Of a stretch of 64,000 nt of DNA, positions 34,691-47,109 are shown piece by piece. How positions within the stretch are numbered: position 1 is the stretch's first letter; each line of letters opens with the position of its first letter. This stretch comes from Marisa cornuarietis. Its lineage: Eukaryota > Mollusca > Gastropoda > Architaenioglossa > Ampullariidae. The notes under the pieces were generated by a model, which saw only the letters and a program-made list of their open reading frames with translations, was not told the DNA's origin and searched no databases. The stretch is from contig SMMW01000019.1 of assembly GCA_004794655.1 (NCBI GenBank), forward strand, positions 1,111,001 to 1,175,000, in the 5' to 3' direction. Made by a program: the position numbers and the translations under genes.

Positions 34691-36216
34691 TTAGTATTGA
34701 CTATTTATGTGTGTGTGTGTGTGTGTGTGTGTTGATGTGTATGTGTTGGTGTAAATGTGTGTTTGCGTGTGTGGTTAGTATTGAGTATTTTAAGTATTTT
34801 AACAGGCTCTGACTTGAAAAAAAAAAAAAAACTTCGTCGAGAAATTGGAGGCCCGAACATTGTCACAGAAACGAAGCGGGGCTTATTTACTGCACCAGCT
34901 TTTGTCAAACAATGGAGCGCAGTGCAGCCTGCACAGGCAGGTCCGCTAGGCACGGATTGCTGGCCTCACACTACCATTTCAAATGTCAAATTCTTCACCT
35001 GTTTGCGACAAGTCAAACTTCGCCCGTCTGTTCTATCTTTCAACCCGCCCGGATACCTGTGATTAAAAGTGCGGGCTCTCTCTTTCTGTCTCTCTGTGTG
35101 AGAGAGTTCGATTTTTTTTTTTTGCCTGCCTGCCTGCTTGAATGCACGTGTGTGTGTGTGTGTGTGTGTGCATGCGAGTGTGCATGCATGTAGGTATATA
35201 TATATATATTATGTCTGTAGGTCTGTGATAAAAGAACACTTTATTTATCCCAGAGGGCAATTAGGGATGTGCGCATGGGTGTGAAGTCTGCAGGCATGTG
35301 TGTACTATGCATACCAGTCACTTAGCCATTATGTAAGTAGATCTTTCTGTTTGTCTGCCTGCATGCCTCTCCGCCCGTGTATCAGTATCACATGGTGAGA
35401 AGCAGACTGTAAATCACTCATGTGTGGCGAACCCCGCCTCGCTCTGTGGTTTTCATAACGTCCGCATGGCTCCCATTAGCCAGCTTTTTATCTTTTTTTC
35501 TCTGCCTGAAACATACTGACATTTTCTTCTCCGATGACTTGAAGTATAAAAGGAGAGACTGGTGCTTCAATACAAATATTTGTTCACATAGAAAATAAAT
35601 CTACAAATGTATTTTTGCGCGGTAGATGTAGCTTTTTTCCTGGTCCACAACCCCGGAATTATGTGTCAGCCAAACAGTCAGGCGTGACCAACATGTACAG
35701 GCAATAGCCGCTGTCGTCCAAATATTGTGTTTCTGGTAAAAGTCGCGATGCACCCACAAGCAACACAGTCCGGTCTGTGCCGAGGGCCTGCGTGAACGTG
35801 TTCTGTCGACAGTCGGGACTTGTTTCCCCCGCTGCTGACACACAAACAGTTAAGGTGCTGTAGCCTCCACACAGCCGCCAGACTGACTTACCTGTTGCCG
35901 CCAGGTGACAGTAATAACACTGCGTAACGGGGACTTGTCAGTCTAATCTCAGTAAAGCTTCGCAGTTCGGTTTACAGGTCCGAGAGGGCTCTACCTTCTC
36001 TGATGTTCTTTCACCTTTTCAAAAATGCTTTTTTCTTTTTAGAATAGCTGTTGGTTTTTTTCTGTATATGATCACAATGTATCTTTGTCGCACAGTCACA
36101 TTTTTGACAAGATATGCCCAGTGAAGAAGGTTTTTCACCGTTTATTTAAACTGACTTTGAATTTAATTAAGAGACTCTATCCGATTTTAGAACAAAGACA
36201 TTCGATGTGCCATAAC
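30714..36216. other. Intergenic with scattered simple repeats
   Basis: No gene accepted. Contents: AT-rich DNA to 31.3 kb; (GT)n at 32381-32416 and 32468-32491; a 22-bp tandem duplication at about 33617-33660, each copy holding AATAAA; (CT)n(CA)n near 34004-34034; (TA)(TG)n at 34644-34689 and 34708-34732; (GT)n/(TA)n at 35143-35210. A GC-richer patch at 35659-35850 is open in three - frames (see findings). Confidence 0.45.
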
Positions 36217-36221
36217 TGGGT

Positions 36222-36395
36222 GAGCGGGGTGTCGAGTAGTTAGACTGTTAGAGCTTCACTGTCCCAAGCCGGAAGTGCGCATCCAGGCCGGTTCGAATCC
36301 CTTGTGGTACAACGTACTTTCATCACGTGACCCAGCTGTTGAATGACTCCTTCGAGAGTTAGTTGGTGGGTGGGTGGGTGGGTGGGTGGGTAGGG
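36222..36395 (+). mobile_element. tRNA-derived SINE, fourth family, with (GGTG)n tail
   Basis: A-box-like GTGTCGAGTAGTTAGAC (36229-36245) and a perfect B box GGTTCGAATCC (36290-36300), spaced slightly wide for a tRNA, then a body of about 65 bp and a (GGTG)n run at about 36365-36391. The intact B box makes it the best-preserved pol III head in the window. Confidence 0.65.
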
Positions 36396-36493
36396 CAGGG
36401 AGGTATGGCAGCGACCGAGAACAAATAACTAAGTAGATAAATAAAAATAGTAAGCTAGCTTCGGGTCTCTAACTCATCTTTCGCCCAACAACC

Positions 36494-36620
36494 AAAATGT
36501 TAAGGGATTACCTATTTAATAGACTAAAACGTTAAGGGATTATCTATTTATAGACCAACATTTTAAGGGATTACCTATTTTTAGGCCAAGTATTAAGGGA
36601 TTACCTCTCTTATAGACACA
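36494..36620. repeat. Degenerate TTAAGGGATTACCTATTT minisatellite
   Basis: Four imperfect units of about 33-36 bp around the core TTAAGGGATTACCTATTT with a TAGAC spacer. Confidence 0.75.
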
Positions 36621-36866
36621 ATAATTTCTGTAATAAGTCGTTAAAGAGGGGTAGGGCAGCTGTGACTGGTCTGTTTGAAATAACCTTTGACTGTCTGACA
36701 ATAACAATGACCAACTTTATTTGTTCCAGTCGGCAATTTGAATATGGGAATGTGCTCTAGTTCAACAATGAAAAAAAATCAAAATAATAATAAATAAATA
36801 AAAAATTGAAAAATTAAGGGGGGGGGAAGAAAAAAAAAAAAGAAAGAAGTCGGCAAGTAGCATATA

Positions 36867-36946
36867 TCATATACATGTATATATATATATATAGAGAGAG
36901 AGATATATAAAAAAATTACAAGGAAATCAAGTAAGCACTTACAACA

Positions 36947-36992
<46 letters not shown>
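36867..36992. repeat. (TA)n, (GA)n and (CA)n composite
   Basis: TA and GA runs at about 36877-36908 and a (CA)n array at about 36950-36992. Confidence 0.85.
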
Positions 36993-36994
<2 letters not shown>

Positions 36995-39515
36995 CGTTGA
37001 CAATTCATCTAAGATTGAGCAACGGGACTGCAGATGGCACAAATGATTTCAGGTGTCTGTTACTCTTACAAAGTTCGTTGGTTCGTTGAACTGACAAACG
37101 CTATAGTTGACCATGAAGACGCCAAGCACCACGCGTGTGAGGGCGTAAGAGATAGACAGGATTGTGACACACTTTTGTTCACTTCCACCAACACATTTTA
37201 CACAGCTTTCATTCTTGACTCACATTCGTTCAACACGCAGAAAGAGACAAGAGTAGGTGTGCAGGCAATAAATATCAGAAGACGGGATAAGAGTGAAAAC
37301 GAAAGAGAATCAGCGAATTTTGTGTTTATATGAATAGCTCAGTGTATGACTTGTACAGTAAATCACATGACCACATCATTACTTATTATGGTATTTTTTT
37401 CTTTCTAAATTTATATATATATACTTCACAATTCAAAATAATTTACACCCGTGTAACTGATATTCAATGCGACGCTGGTGGTATACCTGGGAGGATGAAG
37501 GAGGGTCCTGTTACCGCTGATCGTGCAGGCATTCCTGTCGGTGGATGAGTCACGTGTTCAGTCTCCCGTTTCATTCATCATCAGCCAAGCCATCGATCCT
37601 TCTGATTTCATCGACCGACAAAGGTAGAGTCCCTCGGACTGAGCAGTCCTGACTCCCTGTGACATCAGCCGAATGAATGTGTCGGCTGCGAGACGGGTGT
37701 CGGGCCGCCGCTGATCAGATGATGTCGTGGGCTGCCTTCTCCATTTCCTACAGCATTATCGTCACGCTTGTTGACGATCGTCATCCATCACCTGGAGAAC
37801 AACATGGTCCACAAGTCACGGACTGTGCGTTGTTGTCAGATTGACCGGTGGGGGTAATGGGAAGATTACTCATTCTTCATCGGAACACAACTTGCCCCTT
37901 GTTTGGGAATGTCTCGCACTTTTTTTGGTTTGTTTTGTTTACTCATTCCTTTTTTTTTCTTTTGGCTTCGTTTTTATTCTGGTTCTCCCCTAACATGTGA
38001 CGTGTTTTTACCCAGAATTCCTGGCATTCTGCTGAAGTGAGTACGGGAGTGAGTGTGAGCACTTGATATACCATAATAACATTCCTGCATCTCATTACAT
38101 AGGAGCCCGTTTGTCTGTCTGTCTGCCTGTGTTTGTCCTGTGATCAGAAAGACAAGAAAAGAAAGGAAGCAATAAAAAAGGCAAAACACGAAGAAAAAGA
38201 AAGCAGAATATATTGCAATAGCACTAGTGCTCTGCACGGTCCAGTAGTTTCAGATCTGAAGCTGCACCGTCGACAGTGTGGCCATCATCGCCAGCACCAC
38301 TGATCGCAAAATGTTGGTACTAGAGGGTGGATGTGGTAAGTGAGGAGAGTGGTGGAGGTAAAATATTCAGATGTGGAAATTTAAACGACTCTCCTATGGC
38401 TGTTAAAACTTCGTTCTTTATTATTGGGAATGTTCGTGCTGGGATTGACAGGTGTGCTGCCCACATTGTGCATATATTAACATCCGGCTGGTATATTATG
38501 AAGGAAGCACATCAAGGTCATTTATATTTTCAGCTCTTGTCCACGGAACTGCGCACAAACCTGTTTTTTTTTTAATGAAGGAAGGGGAGCAATGCACTCG
38601 GAACAAAGCACACGAGAAAGAAGTGATGACAGGAGAGAAGGAGATCAGCGCGGAAGAAGAAAGCTGTTTCTACTCAGTGTGTCACGGGGTCCTGTGTATT
38701 TCCGTTGACTGGTCATCGATATTCGCACTTGTTTTCCAAACATTTACGTCAGCTTTGGTTTCTGCCTCGCCTTCGTCTGACTCGCCTCCCTCGTGTTTCT
38801 GACTCCTGTGCGTCTCGCGTACCTGTCGGTGATGATGTGTACAGGTGTGTAGATGTACTTTATCGTGATGGTGTACAGGTGTGTACAGGTATGTGCCGGT
38901 GTGTACCTGTCATGACAGAGGCACATGTACCCAGCAAGGATAACACGGCCCCAGACGCAGTATCAACCGACGAGAACATACCAAGCACAGCAACCGCACT
39001 GATAACAAAAACACAAACATACAAGAATAGACTCTTAACATAGGTATGTTGTGCCTACGACTGTTATTTCTATTCTGCCCAAGCGCGACTACCGTGATAA
39101 GCACGTCCTCATCCCCGTCCCCCGACCCACCGCCTCCGGACTGGGTACAGGCAGAGCGGTATGCGTAATACGCTAGAGGAAGGAGGGGTATTATTTACTG
39201 TTACAATCCGGTGGATAGGCGAGGGTAGCAAGGGGGCAACTAGTCTTTCGTGTCCAGGCCTGTCTGTGCGGGTACAGAGGTGGGTGTAACGGTCGGCGCC
39301 TCTTAGCTGACACCTGGATATGGGGAAGGGAAGGGGCGCGAAGAGAAGCGGGATGGGGGAGGGAAGAGGTCGCAAGAAGAAGTCAGAGATGGGGGCGGGA
39401 GCGGGGGCGGAGGAGATGTGACCCTGATGGAGGGGTAGGGGTTCCGTCTTAAAGTAAGTGGGCAAACTGATCCTGGGTGCGTGCTTGTCACACTCCGCTT
39501 GTCCTTCTCCTTCTT
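36993..39515. other. Intergenic, no gene seen
   Basis: Frames at 37034-37333 and 38452-38802 have no recognised domain or flanking gene signals. A TGTACAGGTGTG motif recurs near 38840-38910, and the G-rich stretch at 39319-39435 may form quadruplexes. Confidence 0.45.
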
Positions 39516-39582
39516 CACCACCACCACCACCACCACCACCACCACCACCACCACCACCACCACCACCACCACCACCACCACA
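39516..39582. repeat. (CAC)n trinucleotide array
   Basis: About 22 CAC units. The poly-Val frame on the - strand is an artefact of the repeat. Confidence 0.95.
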
Positions 39583-39779
39583 TGAAATCTTTCCTGGCTT
39601 TGTTTTGGCCGTTAACCTTTGATTAACTTTACGTTCTTTATCCTTAACTCAGAAATCACTCGACTTCATGTAGGCCCTAGATATCAATGTTTTCCTGTAT
39701 TATTTTGTTTGTATATATTATTTGTAGTTATTTTTGACATTATAAGGGATTCACGTCTGTGCCTCGTCTATATGTGTGC

Positions 39780-40094
39780 ACGAGCTCATGAGAACACGAC
39801 AGAACGTAAGCACAGATTTGCATGCACACACGACCATACGGACACACACACACACCTCGACATATACTCATGCGTACGTACACAAATTGCCACTGATGTA
39901 CTAGTGCGCGCGCGCACACACACAGGTACAAATATACATTCAAGTAACCGCATGCACACATATACTGTGCCACTAGTACATAATATAGATAACACATACA
40001 GCCATGCACGTGAGCTATTTCCATCCCCCTCCCCCTCCCCCATCCACACGCACACACATCTCGTATACACACAAGCACACCTCATGTACCTCAA

Positions 40095-40130
<36 letters not shown>

Positions 40131-40140
40131 AAGCACGCAC
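39780..40140. repeat. CA-rich low-complexity tract
   Basis: Interrupted CACA, CGCGCGCA and (CT)n(CA)n runs; the 235-codon + frame across it is built on these. Confidence 0.8.
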
Positions 40141-40629
40141 CCAAGAACGTTGTATGATGCACGCATTAACTGTGATGACACATCTTTGCTGACGTCAGCT
40201 GGACTCGATGCCGGGAGGCGTCAGACTGATTGTAATGTAGACGAACGTGCTCCATCTATAGCCCTCGCTCTGAGCGGGTTGGAGAGGATGGAAGATATGA
40301 AAATAGGCCAGGCACGACAGTTTTGAAAGATTGCGGGACTGATTTGTTATTGAAACTATTTAAAGTTCTCTTTATCGTTGCAGCTGCCCATGTTTTCTCT
40401 TCCCAGCCACGACGAGGCAGGCTGAACGCCCCGGGGTGAGCTCACGGACCGTGCAATGGACGTCTGGCGGCAACTTCAAAGGAATCTGTCACGACAAAAA
40501 CGTGTTCTTGTGACCTGATTGTGGAAGTTCTCGACCCTGTCGTGTACCTTAGCTGTGTTGATGGCAGAGTAGGCAACTAGCCTGAAATTTCTTTATAACA
40601 GTCACCTTTACGGCGATTTGCAAGAATAC
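40141..40629. other. Intergenic, no gene seen
   Basis: No domain or strong signal recognised. Confidence 0.45.
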
Positions 40630-40740
40630 TTGCACACTTCACACAATCATCTTTGGCACTAGCATTCACACTTCACACATCCATCTCTCACACTAGCATT
40701 CACACTTCACACAAGTAGCAGTCACGCTTCATACACTGTT
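40630..40740. repeat. Degenerate CACTAGCATTCACACTTCACACA repeat
   Basis: About 2.5 units of 38-42 bp sharing ATTCACACTTCACACA. Confidence 0.6.
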
Positions 40741-41084
40741 GGTCTTAACCTTCTAGTTCTCAAGGAGCTGGAGAGGCAAACATCAAGGGAAATATTCTCA
40801 TCTTTCTACTTGTCATCTCGTAGCAACTGTTGCTCAGCAGTTCTTTGTCTCGAGAAGGTCGTGATGTAGGATATCATCCAGACCTTTATAATCTCATCTG
40901 CTTGTTCACTATAGCCCCCCCACCCCCCGCCCTTATTGTCAAGCAATGGAAAAGAAACTTTGAGATACAGCCCTGTATGAAACATTCAAACTTTTCTGAC
41001 ATACCCTCAACGACTAGCCAGGTGAAGAGACTGACCTAATCTACCCGAAAAAAAACCAACGTGCATGGCAGTCAGATACTCGTT

Positions 41085-41262
41085 TACAAACATACAAATG
41101 TTTGTGGCTACCATAATACTGGCTGACAGGTGAATGTTTATAATTATCGAAATATTGGTTGCCAAACATGCGAATGTTTATGGTTACCGACATACTGGCT
41201 GACACATATATGAATGTTTACGGTTCCAAAGGGAAGCACACCAATGTTTATTTATGGCTAAC
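41085..41262. repeat. Degenerate AATGTTTATGGTTACC satellite-like repeat
   Basis: Four diverged units of about 45-50 bp, each with AATGTTTRTGGTTACC followed by a variable ATACTGGCTGAC. Confidence 0.55.
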
Positions 41263-42019
41263 AAAAGAAAACATGAGGCGTGTCTGCTGCGCGTTTCGCG
41301 TTCTTCAAAGTCCTGACGTTGCAAAGTTCACAGTGTGGGCGCAACCTTCGCAAAATTAAAAACAGATCACAAAAAAATAGAAATATAAATAGCATGGTCT
41401 TCTGTACACGGGAGGCGGGGGGAGCCGCGTGCTGAGACTGTGAAAAACCCCAAGCGAAGGTCATCAAGTGCGGCATGCGACAAACTGCGCGGTGTGCGAC
41501 AGGGGCCACCATTTTTGCGGCGAGCTGTGTTTGAAGTGGAAGGGAGACGACTCTTGGGTGAGCAGCTCGGGTATCGATCTCCTGCTGTTGTCATCCTACA
41601 GGAATGTGTGCGTGAGTTGTCCGACTTAGTAATCGCGGTGATTGTGCCACTAACCCCGTCCTCTCTACCCCTCCCGTACTCCCTTAGTCACTGTTGGTGG
41701 TGTCATTTTCTGCCAGTGTCCGTGCATGTTTTGTTCTTTCTCTGTATGAGAGAGAGTATGCGCGTGTTCGTGCATGTGTTTTTCTCTCTTTCTATATATA
41801 TATGAGAGAGAGAGAGAGAGAGCTGGATTCTTTATTCCTTAAGCATAGCTCAAACAAGGGTGAGCATCGGTCACTATCTATAAGACAGACAGAGAGAGCG
41901 CGTGTGAGAGTGAGTTAGAGACAGAGGTAGTTTTAGAAGAAACTAAAGAAACAAATACCTATTTACCTACTAATATACCCAGGTACCTAACTTTCTTTCT
42001 TCATTTCTTTTTTTCTCAA
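41263..42019. other. Intergenic, no gene seen
   Basis: The frame at 41440-41805 has no recognised domain. A (TA)(GA)n run lies near 41793-41822. Confidence 0.45.
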
Positions 42020-42130
42020 GACCACGAGTGCGACTCCCATCTCGGGGTCTCAGAGCATGAAAGTGCGGTGTCGCCCGTTTAATTAAGACGATAAGCGGTG
42101 ACGTCAGTCACTATAGAGAGGGCTTGATGC
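42020..42130 (+). mobile_element. Possible 5'-truncated SINE before an (AACC)n array
   Basis: A B-box-like GAGTGCGACTCCC (about 42026-42038) is followed by about 90 bp of body and then directly by an (AACC)n array. There is no A box. Call based on layout alone. Confidence 0.35.
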
Positions 42131-42249
42131 AACCAACCAACCAACCAACCGACCGACCGACCAACCAACCAACCAACCAACCAACCAACCAACCAACCAA
42201 CCAACCAACCAACCAACCAACCAACCAACCAACCAACCAACCAACCAAC
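42131..42249. repeat. (AACC)n array
   Basis: About 30 units, with three GACC variants near the 5' end that mark it as older or separately derived from the 18.2 kb array. Confidence 0.95.
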
Positions 42250-44420
42250 ACAGTTCAGACCTCCATGTTGCCGCTAATTCGTAAGTCTTCGCTGATGATC
42301 GTCAACTGAACTATGTGAGCCTAGCGAAGCGAGGAAAACTAAACAAGATTAAAAATAAAATAACGGCGAACATAGCAACAACAAAACAAGGAGTCGGCAT
42401 CCCTGGGGATTCCCCTGCGTTTTCCTGACTCCCAGCCTTGACCTTCAGGCATCAGCAGCACAAACACGGTGAGTGATAACGTAATCATCGATTGCTTCTT
42501 TTCCGGTTTGGGAAAGTTTGACTCTTGAAATAAACTATTTTTATCTAGAGACGGAAGATGGTGGATTCTCAATCAAGTCATGACCTCTTATTCTCATCGT
42601 GTCTCATGATCTGACGACGTTCACGGATTCGACAACTATGATGACATGTGAACTGTGAATTCGATGACTAGCTTGTGAAAGTACGCCAGTCGTCGCTGAG
42701 ATGGGAGGAGTGAATTCAAGTCATTCATCAAACCCACCAATGACGCGCGCGTGAGTTCTAAATGGCGGATGAAAGATGTCAACGGGTGTCGGAAGGTTAC
42801 TTGCAGCGACCTCAGGAAATCAAAAGACAAGCGGTTCGAGGCTCAGCAGTTGTCTTCAATTTATTTCAGTTTCAGTTTCACCACCCGTAAAGTGTGTCAC
42901 CGTAAAGCGAGACAGTTTCAGTTTCAGACCGCAACACAATTGTGTCTGCTTCCTGGTTATTCTGACCCCCTGTGTTGATTCCATGGCCACATCCGATTTT
43001 ACAGTGATAATGATGATGATGCTGGAGTTATTCTGTTTTCTATGGCCATCATCAGCTACACTGTGCCAACATCTCCGCCAAGATGACTGTCTACCTCCGA
43101 AGCAGCCAAGAAAAGCAAAGCCACATCAACTGCACGAGAAGACGACCGGCGAAAGGAAAAAAAAATAAAAACACAGGTAGAGTTGATCTCACATGTACAT
43201 GAAATGCCATCGGTGGTAGAGACGCGGTACAGAAAGAGATGAGTCAGATGACTGATTACGAAGGCTGGACGTACCCTGCGGTCTGCCATGAACATCTACC
43301 TGCTTACGTCACCACAAATCAGGCCGCGGAACTCGTTGACACCCCGTCAGCGGTTCACATCAACGTCACCCCCTGAACCAAAAAAAAAAAAAAAAACCGT
43401 TTCATCGTGATGTCTCCGATGGTCTCTTCGGTAACGAGGTGGTGGTAAGAACTCCAGAGATGCCTGTACCTAATCAACGATCTGTCGAGTGGCAATGTAG
43501 AACAGTAGGTGCCTGCACCCAATCACAAACTTGTCGGGTGACCAAAATAGCCGTGTTTGTTTGGAGTTTCGCCAGGAGAGGGAAGAAAAACTTTCAGGCT
43601 CGGAATTTGTGTCAGATATTTAAGGTCAGCAGCCGATAACCTCTACATCCAACAACCTAGAACCCCCCCCCCCACCTACCCCTCCACACTTTTTTCTTTT
43701 TTTTGGGGGGTGGGGTGGGGTAAGGTTCGTATCGCTTCTGTGATTCACTTCCGTTCTGTCTGAGACTGGCGTGTATCGACTTGCATTGAAGGTCAGGGAG
43801 AAATGAGCGCTAGATTAATGGCAGGAAAATGTGAAGGAGGGGAAACTGCTAGAGTCATCAGTTTCGGGGTCAAGATAGGCTCCTCGCAGGTACGTGCGTT
43901 TTACCTGCGGCAGTTTCCTCGTCGGCGAATTAAGTAAGCGAGACGTTCCCTGATTCCCCGATCCTCCTCAACCTTCCCTAGGTTGTCAGCCTGAGGTCTG
44001 TTCTTCTGTTCCATCTTAGCTTTTTGCAGAGAGATGGGTATGAAGGGAGAGAGATACATTCTGGGTGTTTGTGCATATATGTGAGTATAAATGTGAAAGC
44101 GTGGGAACTTGCGAGTGAATCTTTATATAAAAAAAAATGTTCGCGCGTGTGACTGTGTTTATGAGAGAGTGTGTGAGAGAGGATAAGTTAATTCCAAGAT
44201 CACTTTGCTGCAGCAGGAGGCGTCAGTCACATCACCAAAGGCCTTGTTGGCAGCTGCATTCTCACATTCAATCACCCGCGGAGAGGTGACGTCTTACCGT
44301 GTACCCCGGGTACACAGCGTTCAGTCGTCTGCCACAGACTGTGAGGGAGAATGGAGAAAGTAGGCACGAAGAAACAGGGTTTGTTCTTCTGCAAGTGAAT
44401 AGTGTCTGACAGTTGTTTAA
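42250..44420. other. Intergenic, no gene seen
   Basis: Nothing recognisable. Contains the loosely repeated motif GTTTCAGTTTCA (about 42867-42925), an A17 run at 43380 and C/T/G homopolymer runs near 43660-43725. Confidence 0.45.
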
Positions 44421-44578
44421 ATACCGAGATGTACCCCAAACGCCAAATGTATCCGCTGTTGATTCTATACCGAGATGTACCCCACATGTATCCACTGTTG
44501 ATTCAATACCGAGATGTACCCCAAATGTATCCACTGTTGATTCAATACCGAGATGTACCCCAAAGGTATCCGCTGGAT
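44421..44578. repeat. 39-bp minisatellite, 4 copies
   Basis: Units beginning ATACCGAGATGTACCCCA start at 44421, 44467, 44506 and 44545; the first is 46 bp, the others 39 bp. The 39-bp period keeps frames open on both strands. Confidence 0.9.
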
Positions 44579-45555
44579 ATGCTCTGCTTCTCTTTGCAGT
44601 CGATCTGCCAGTCTGTCGGTCCGCCTGTCTGTCTGTCCCCACTCCCTGTTGTCAGCAGGCAGGCGGTAGGATCTTCTTGTGGGTGGTCCAGAGAAGGAGC
44701 TTGGGGGCTGGGGGGGGGGGGTTGGAGGGGGGTTTGGTGTGAGTGCAGGCTGTATCAAGCTCGGCGTGTCAGGTCACCGGCGCTCGCTATCAAGGTGAGA
44801 ACAAAACTTCCTTGTACACCTAATTACCTGGTCCGCTGTTTTATCGACAAGGAATATACATACTGAAGTGCTAGCAACAGCCGACTGAAGACCCTAGAAG
44901 TCGCGCACAGTTATCGCAGAATGATGGGTGAACAGAGGGTGACAGCCCTCACTACTCCGTGTAGATATGAAGGAGGCTGCCCCGAGTAAACTTTTATTGC
45001 CAACTCAACGTACATTAAAGTAACCTTTCTCTAGTAAAGATATATATGCTATAAAAAAAATAAAAAAAATAAGTTTTTTACGTCACGGGTGGAAAGGGAA
45101 AAATATGAAAAAATCAGTTGAAACCGCCACAAAACAATACTAATAAGAAATGAAAAAAAATCCCCGATGTTATTTTGTAATCATCTTGCCATGCTGTCCC
45201 CGTTAAGTTAGAAAATAATCTTTGTAGCACAATAGATATTATACTTGAAGTCGCTAGGAGAAGTTTCTTTGCTCGGGTATTTGTCAGAGTATTACTCTCT
45301 CTCTCTCTCTCCCAGGAAGAGGAGCGTTCCACTAGTGCAGACGTCTGGCGGACAGTGGAGGAAAGTACGCGGGGGTCACGACACAAGTGTCCGCCACCTG
45401 CCAGGTGATTAAACAGGTTCAGAGGAAGGGGAGGTAATGAGCAAGACAGAAGGCAGGTGTACAGGAAGACATCGCGCCTGGGGGGAATGAGGGAACGGAA
45501 CAGGACAGAGAGCTAACGGGAGGTGAAACAGAGGCACAGAAATAAATACGGCGCT
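44579..45555. other. Intergenic, no gene seen
   Basis: Contains a G-run cluster with quadruplex potential (about 44697-44740), a (CT)n run near 45296 and no recognised gene. Confidence 0.45.
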
Positions 45556-45564
45556 CGCGCGCGT

Positions 45565-45611
<47 letters not shown>

Positions 45612-45674
45612 GACAGACAGACACACGTAAACACACAGACATATCTACCATACCATGAAGAGGGTGGGAGAACG

Positions 45675-45719
<45 letters not shown>

Positions 45720-45734
45720 CGCGCGCGTGTGTGT
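45556..45734. repeat. Inverted pair of (CA)n and (GT)n(GC)n arrays
   Basis: CGCGCGCGTG leads into (CA)n at 45565-45609; 67 bp later (GT)n at 45677-45710 leads into (GC)n at 45711-45727. The two arms are complementary and both are alternating purine-pyrimidine. Confidence 0.85.
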
Positions 45735-45956
45735 TTTACAAGAGCAAATAGAGAATAAACTTTAAGTGCTTAATGTGATAAGCGTCCGGCATTGAGTGTA
45801 TCAACTTCAGATGCTGATTATGATAAACACCAAGCACTGATTGTGATAAACGAGAGGAGCTGATAACGCATTTAGCATTCTTCTCGGGCAGGTAGGATTG
45901 GGGAAATACTCACAGCTACAGTTTACGTGAAAGTTAAAAGCGCCAGCACGCGCGCT

Positions 45957-46510
45957 CACACACACAACCCTTAACACACACACACCCCTTAACACACACA
46001 CACCGTAACACACATACACCATATATACACACACACCCCGTAACACACACATACACCATATACACAGACATACCCCCCGTAACACACACACACACACCGT
46101 AACACACACACATATACACCATATACATACACACACCCCCCGTAACACACACACACACACCGTAACACACACATACACCACACACACACACACCGTAACA
46201 CACACATACACAATATACACACACATACCCCCCGTAACACACACACACACACCGTAACACACACACATACACCATACACACCATAACACACACACACACA
46301 CACACCGTAGCACACACACATATACACCATATATACACACACACCCCGTAACACACACACACACACCCCGTAACACACACACACACACCACACACACATA
46401 CACAATATACACACACATACCCCCGTAACACACACACACACCGTAACACACATACACCATACACACACCATACACACACATACACCATACACACACATGC
46501 GCAAACACGC
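45957..46510. repeat. Complex CA-based higher-order array
   Basis: About 550 bp of CACA runs punctuated by CCCCGTAACACAC and CATACACCATATACAC blocks recurring every 50-70 bp. Frames of about 200 codons stay open in all three - frames, which shows they reflect composition, not coding. Confidence 0.9.
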
Positions 46511-47109
46511 ACACAGCCACACTGACACACCTACACCCACATACACATCCACACCCTGTACTTCTCCCCCTCCCCCATGTTTCTCCTCCGTGGTCACGCC
46601 TTCATTCCGTTGAGTCCATGTCGCGTACTGGGTACTTGGTACTTTTCCAGCAGGTACGTCTATTGAGGAGCTGGCTCAACCTCGCTGCCGGTTTACGAGC
46701 GGAAGACAGATGGCATCATTGTAGCGCCAGTTAATCCAGCAGCGATAACGCCGGCAAACGCCTCCATTTCCATAATAATGGCGCCATGGTAGTCTTTTCG
46801 CTGCAAAGGCGTTGATCCATCACCTTGTCCTTTGAAAGTCCGTCTCTAATGCTTCTGGCTGCTTGGGTGCACACAAACCGTCCAATAAAACTTTGACTAG
46901 GCCCACGGGCCATGTCACGTGACCCCCGGAATGCCCGTGTTGGGGTGACTAGTTAACAAGTGTGTGCGAAAAAAAAAAAAAAAAAAAAAAACGATTTTAA
47001 ACAAACTGGAAAACTGTCGAGAACGAAACATGGGCACTCAGCACAATTTGACTTTGTCACTACGTGCACAAATAATAATAATAACAAAAATAATAATAAA
47101 TTACTCGGT
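46511..47109. other. Intergenic; candidate non-coding element
   Basis: 46610-46940 is balanced, low-repeat sequence with a perfect ATGGCGCCAT palindrome (46778-46787) and CCAAT and E-box-like motifs. It ends in A20 (46971-46990) and TAA runs. No coding frame. Confidence 0.35.

Noticed and set aside
39619..40326. 235-codon + strand frame
   Set aside because: Built on CA-rich repeats (Thr-His runs).
45807..46597. Three overlapping - strand frames of about 200-237 codons rich in Cys, Val and Tyr
   Set aside because: All three frames are open across a CA-based repeat, so they reflect composition and not a protein.
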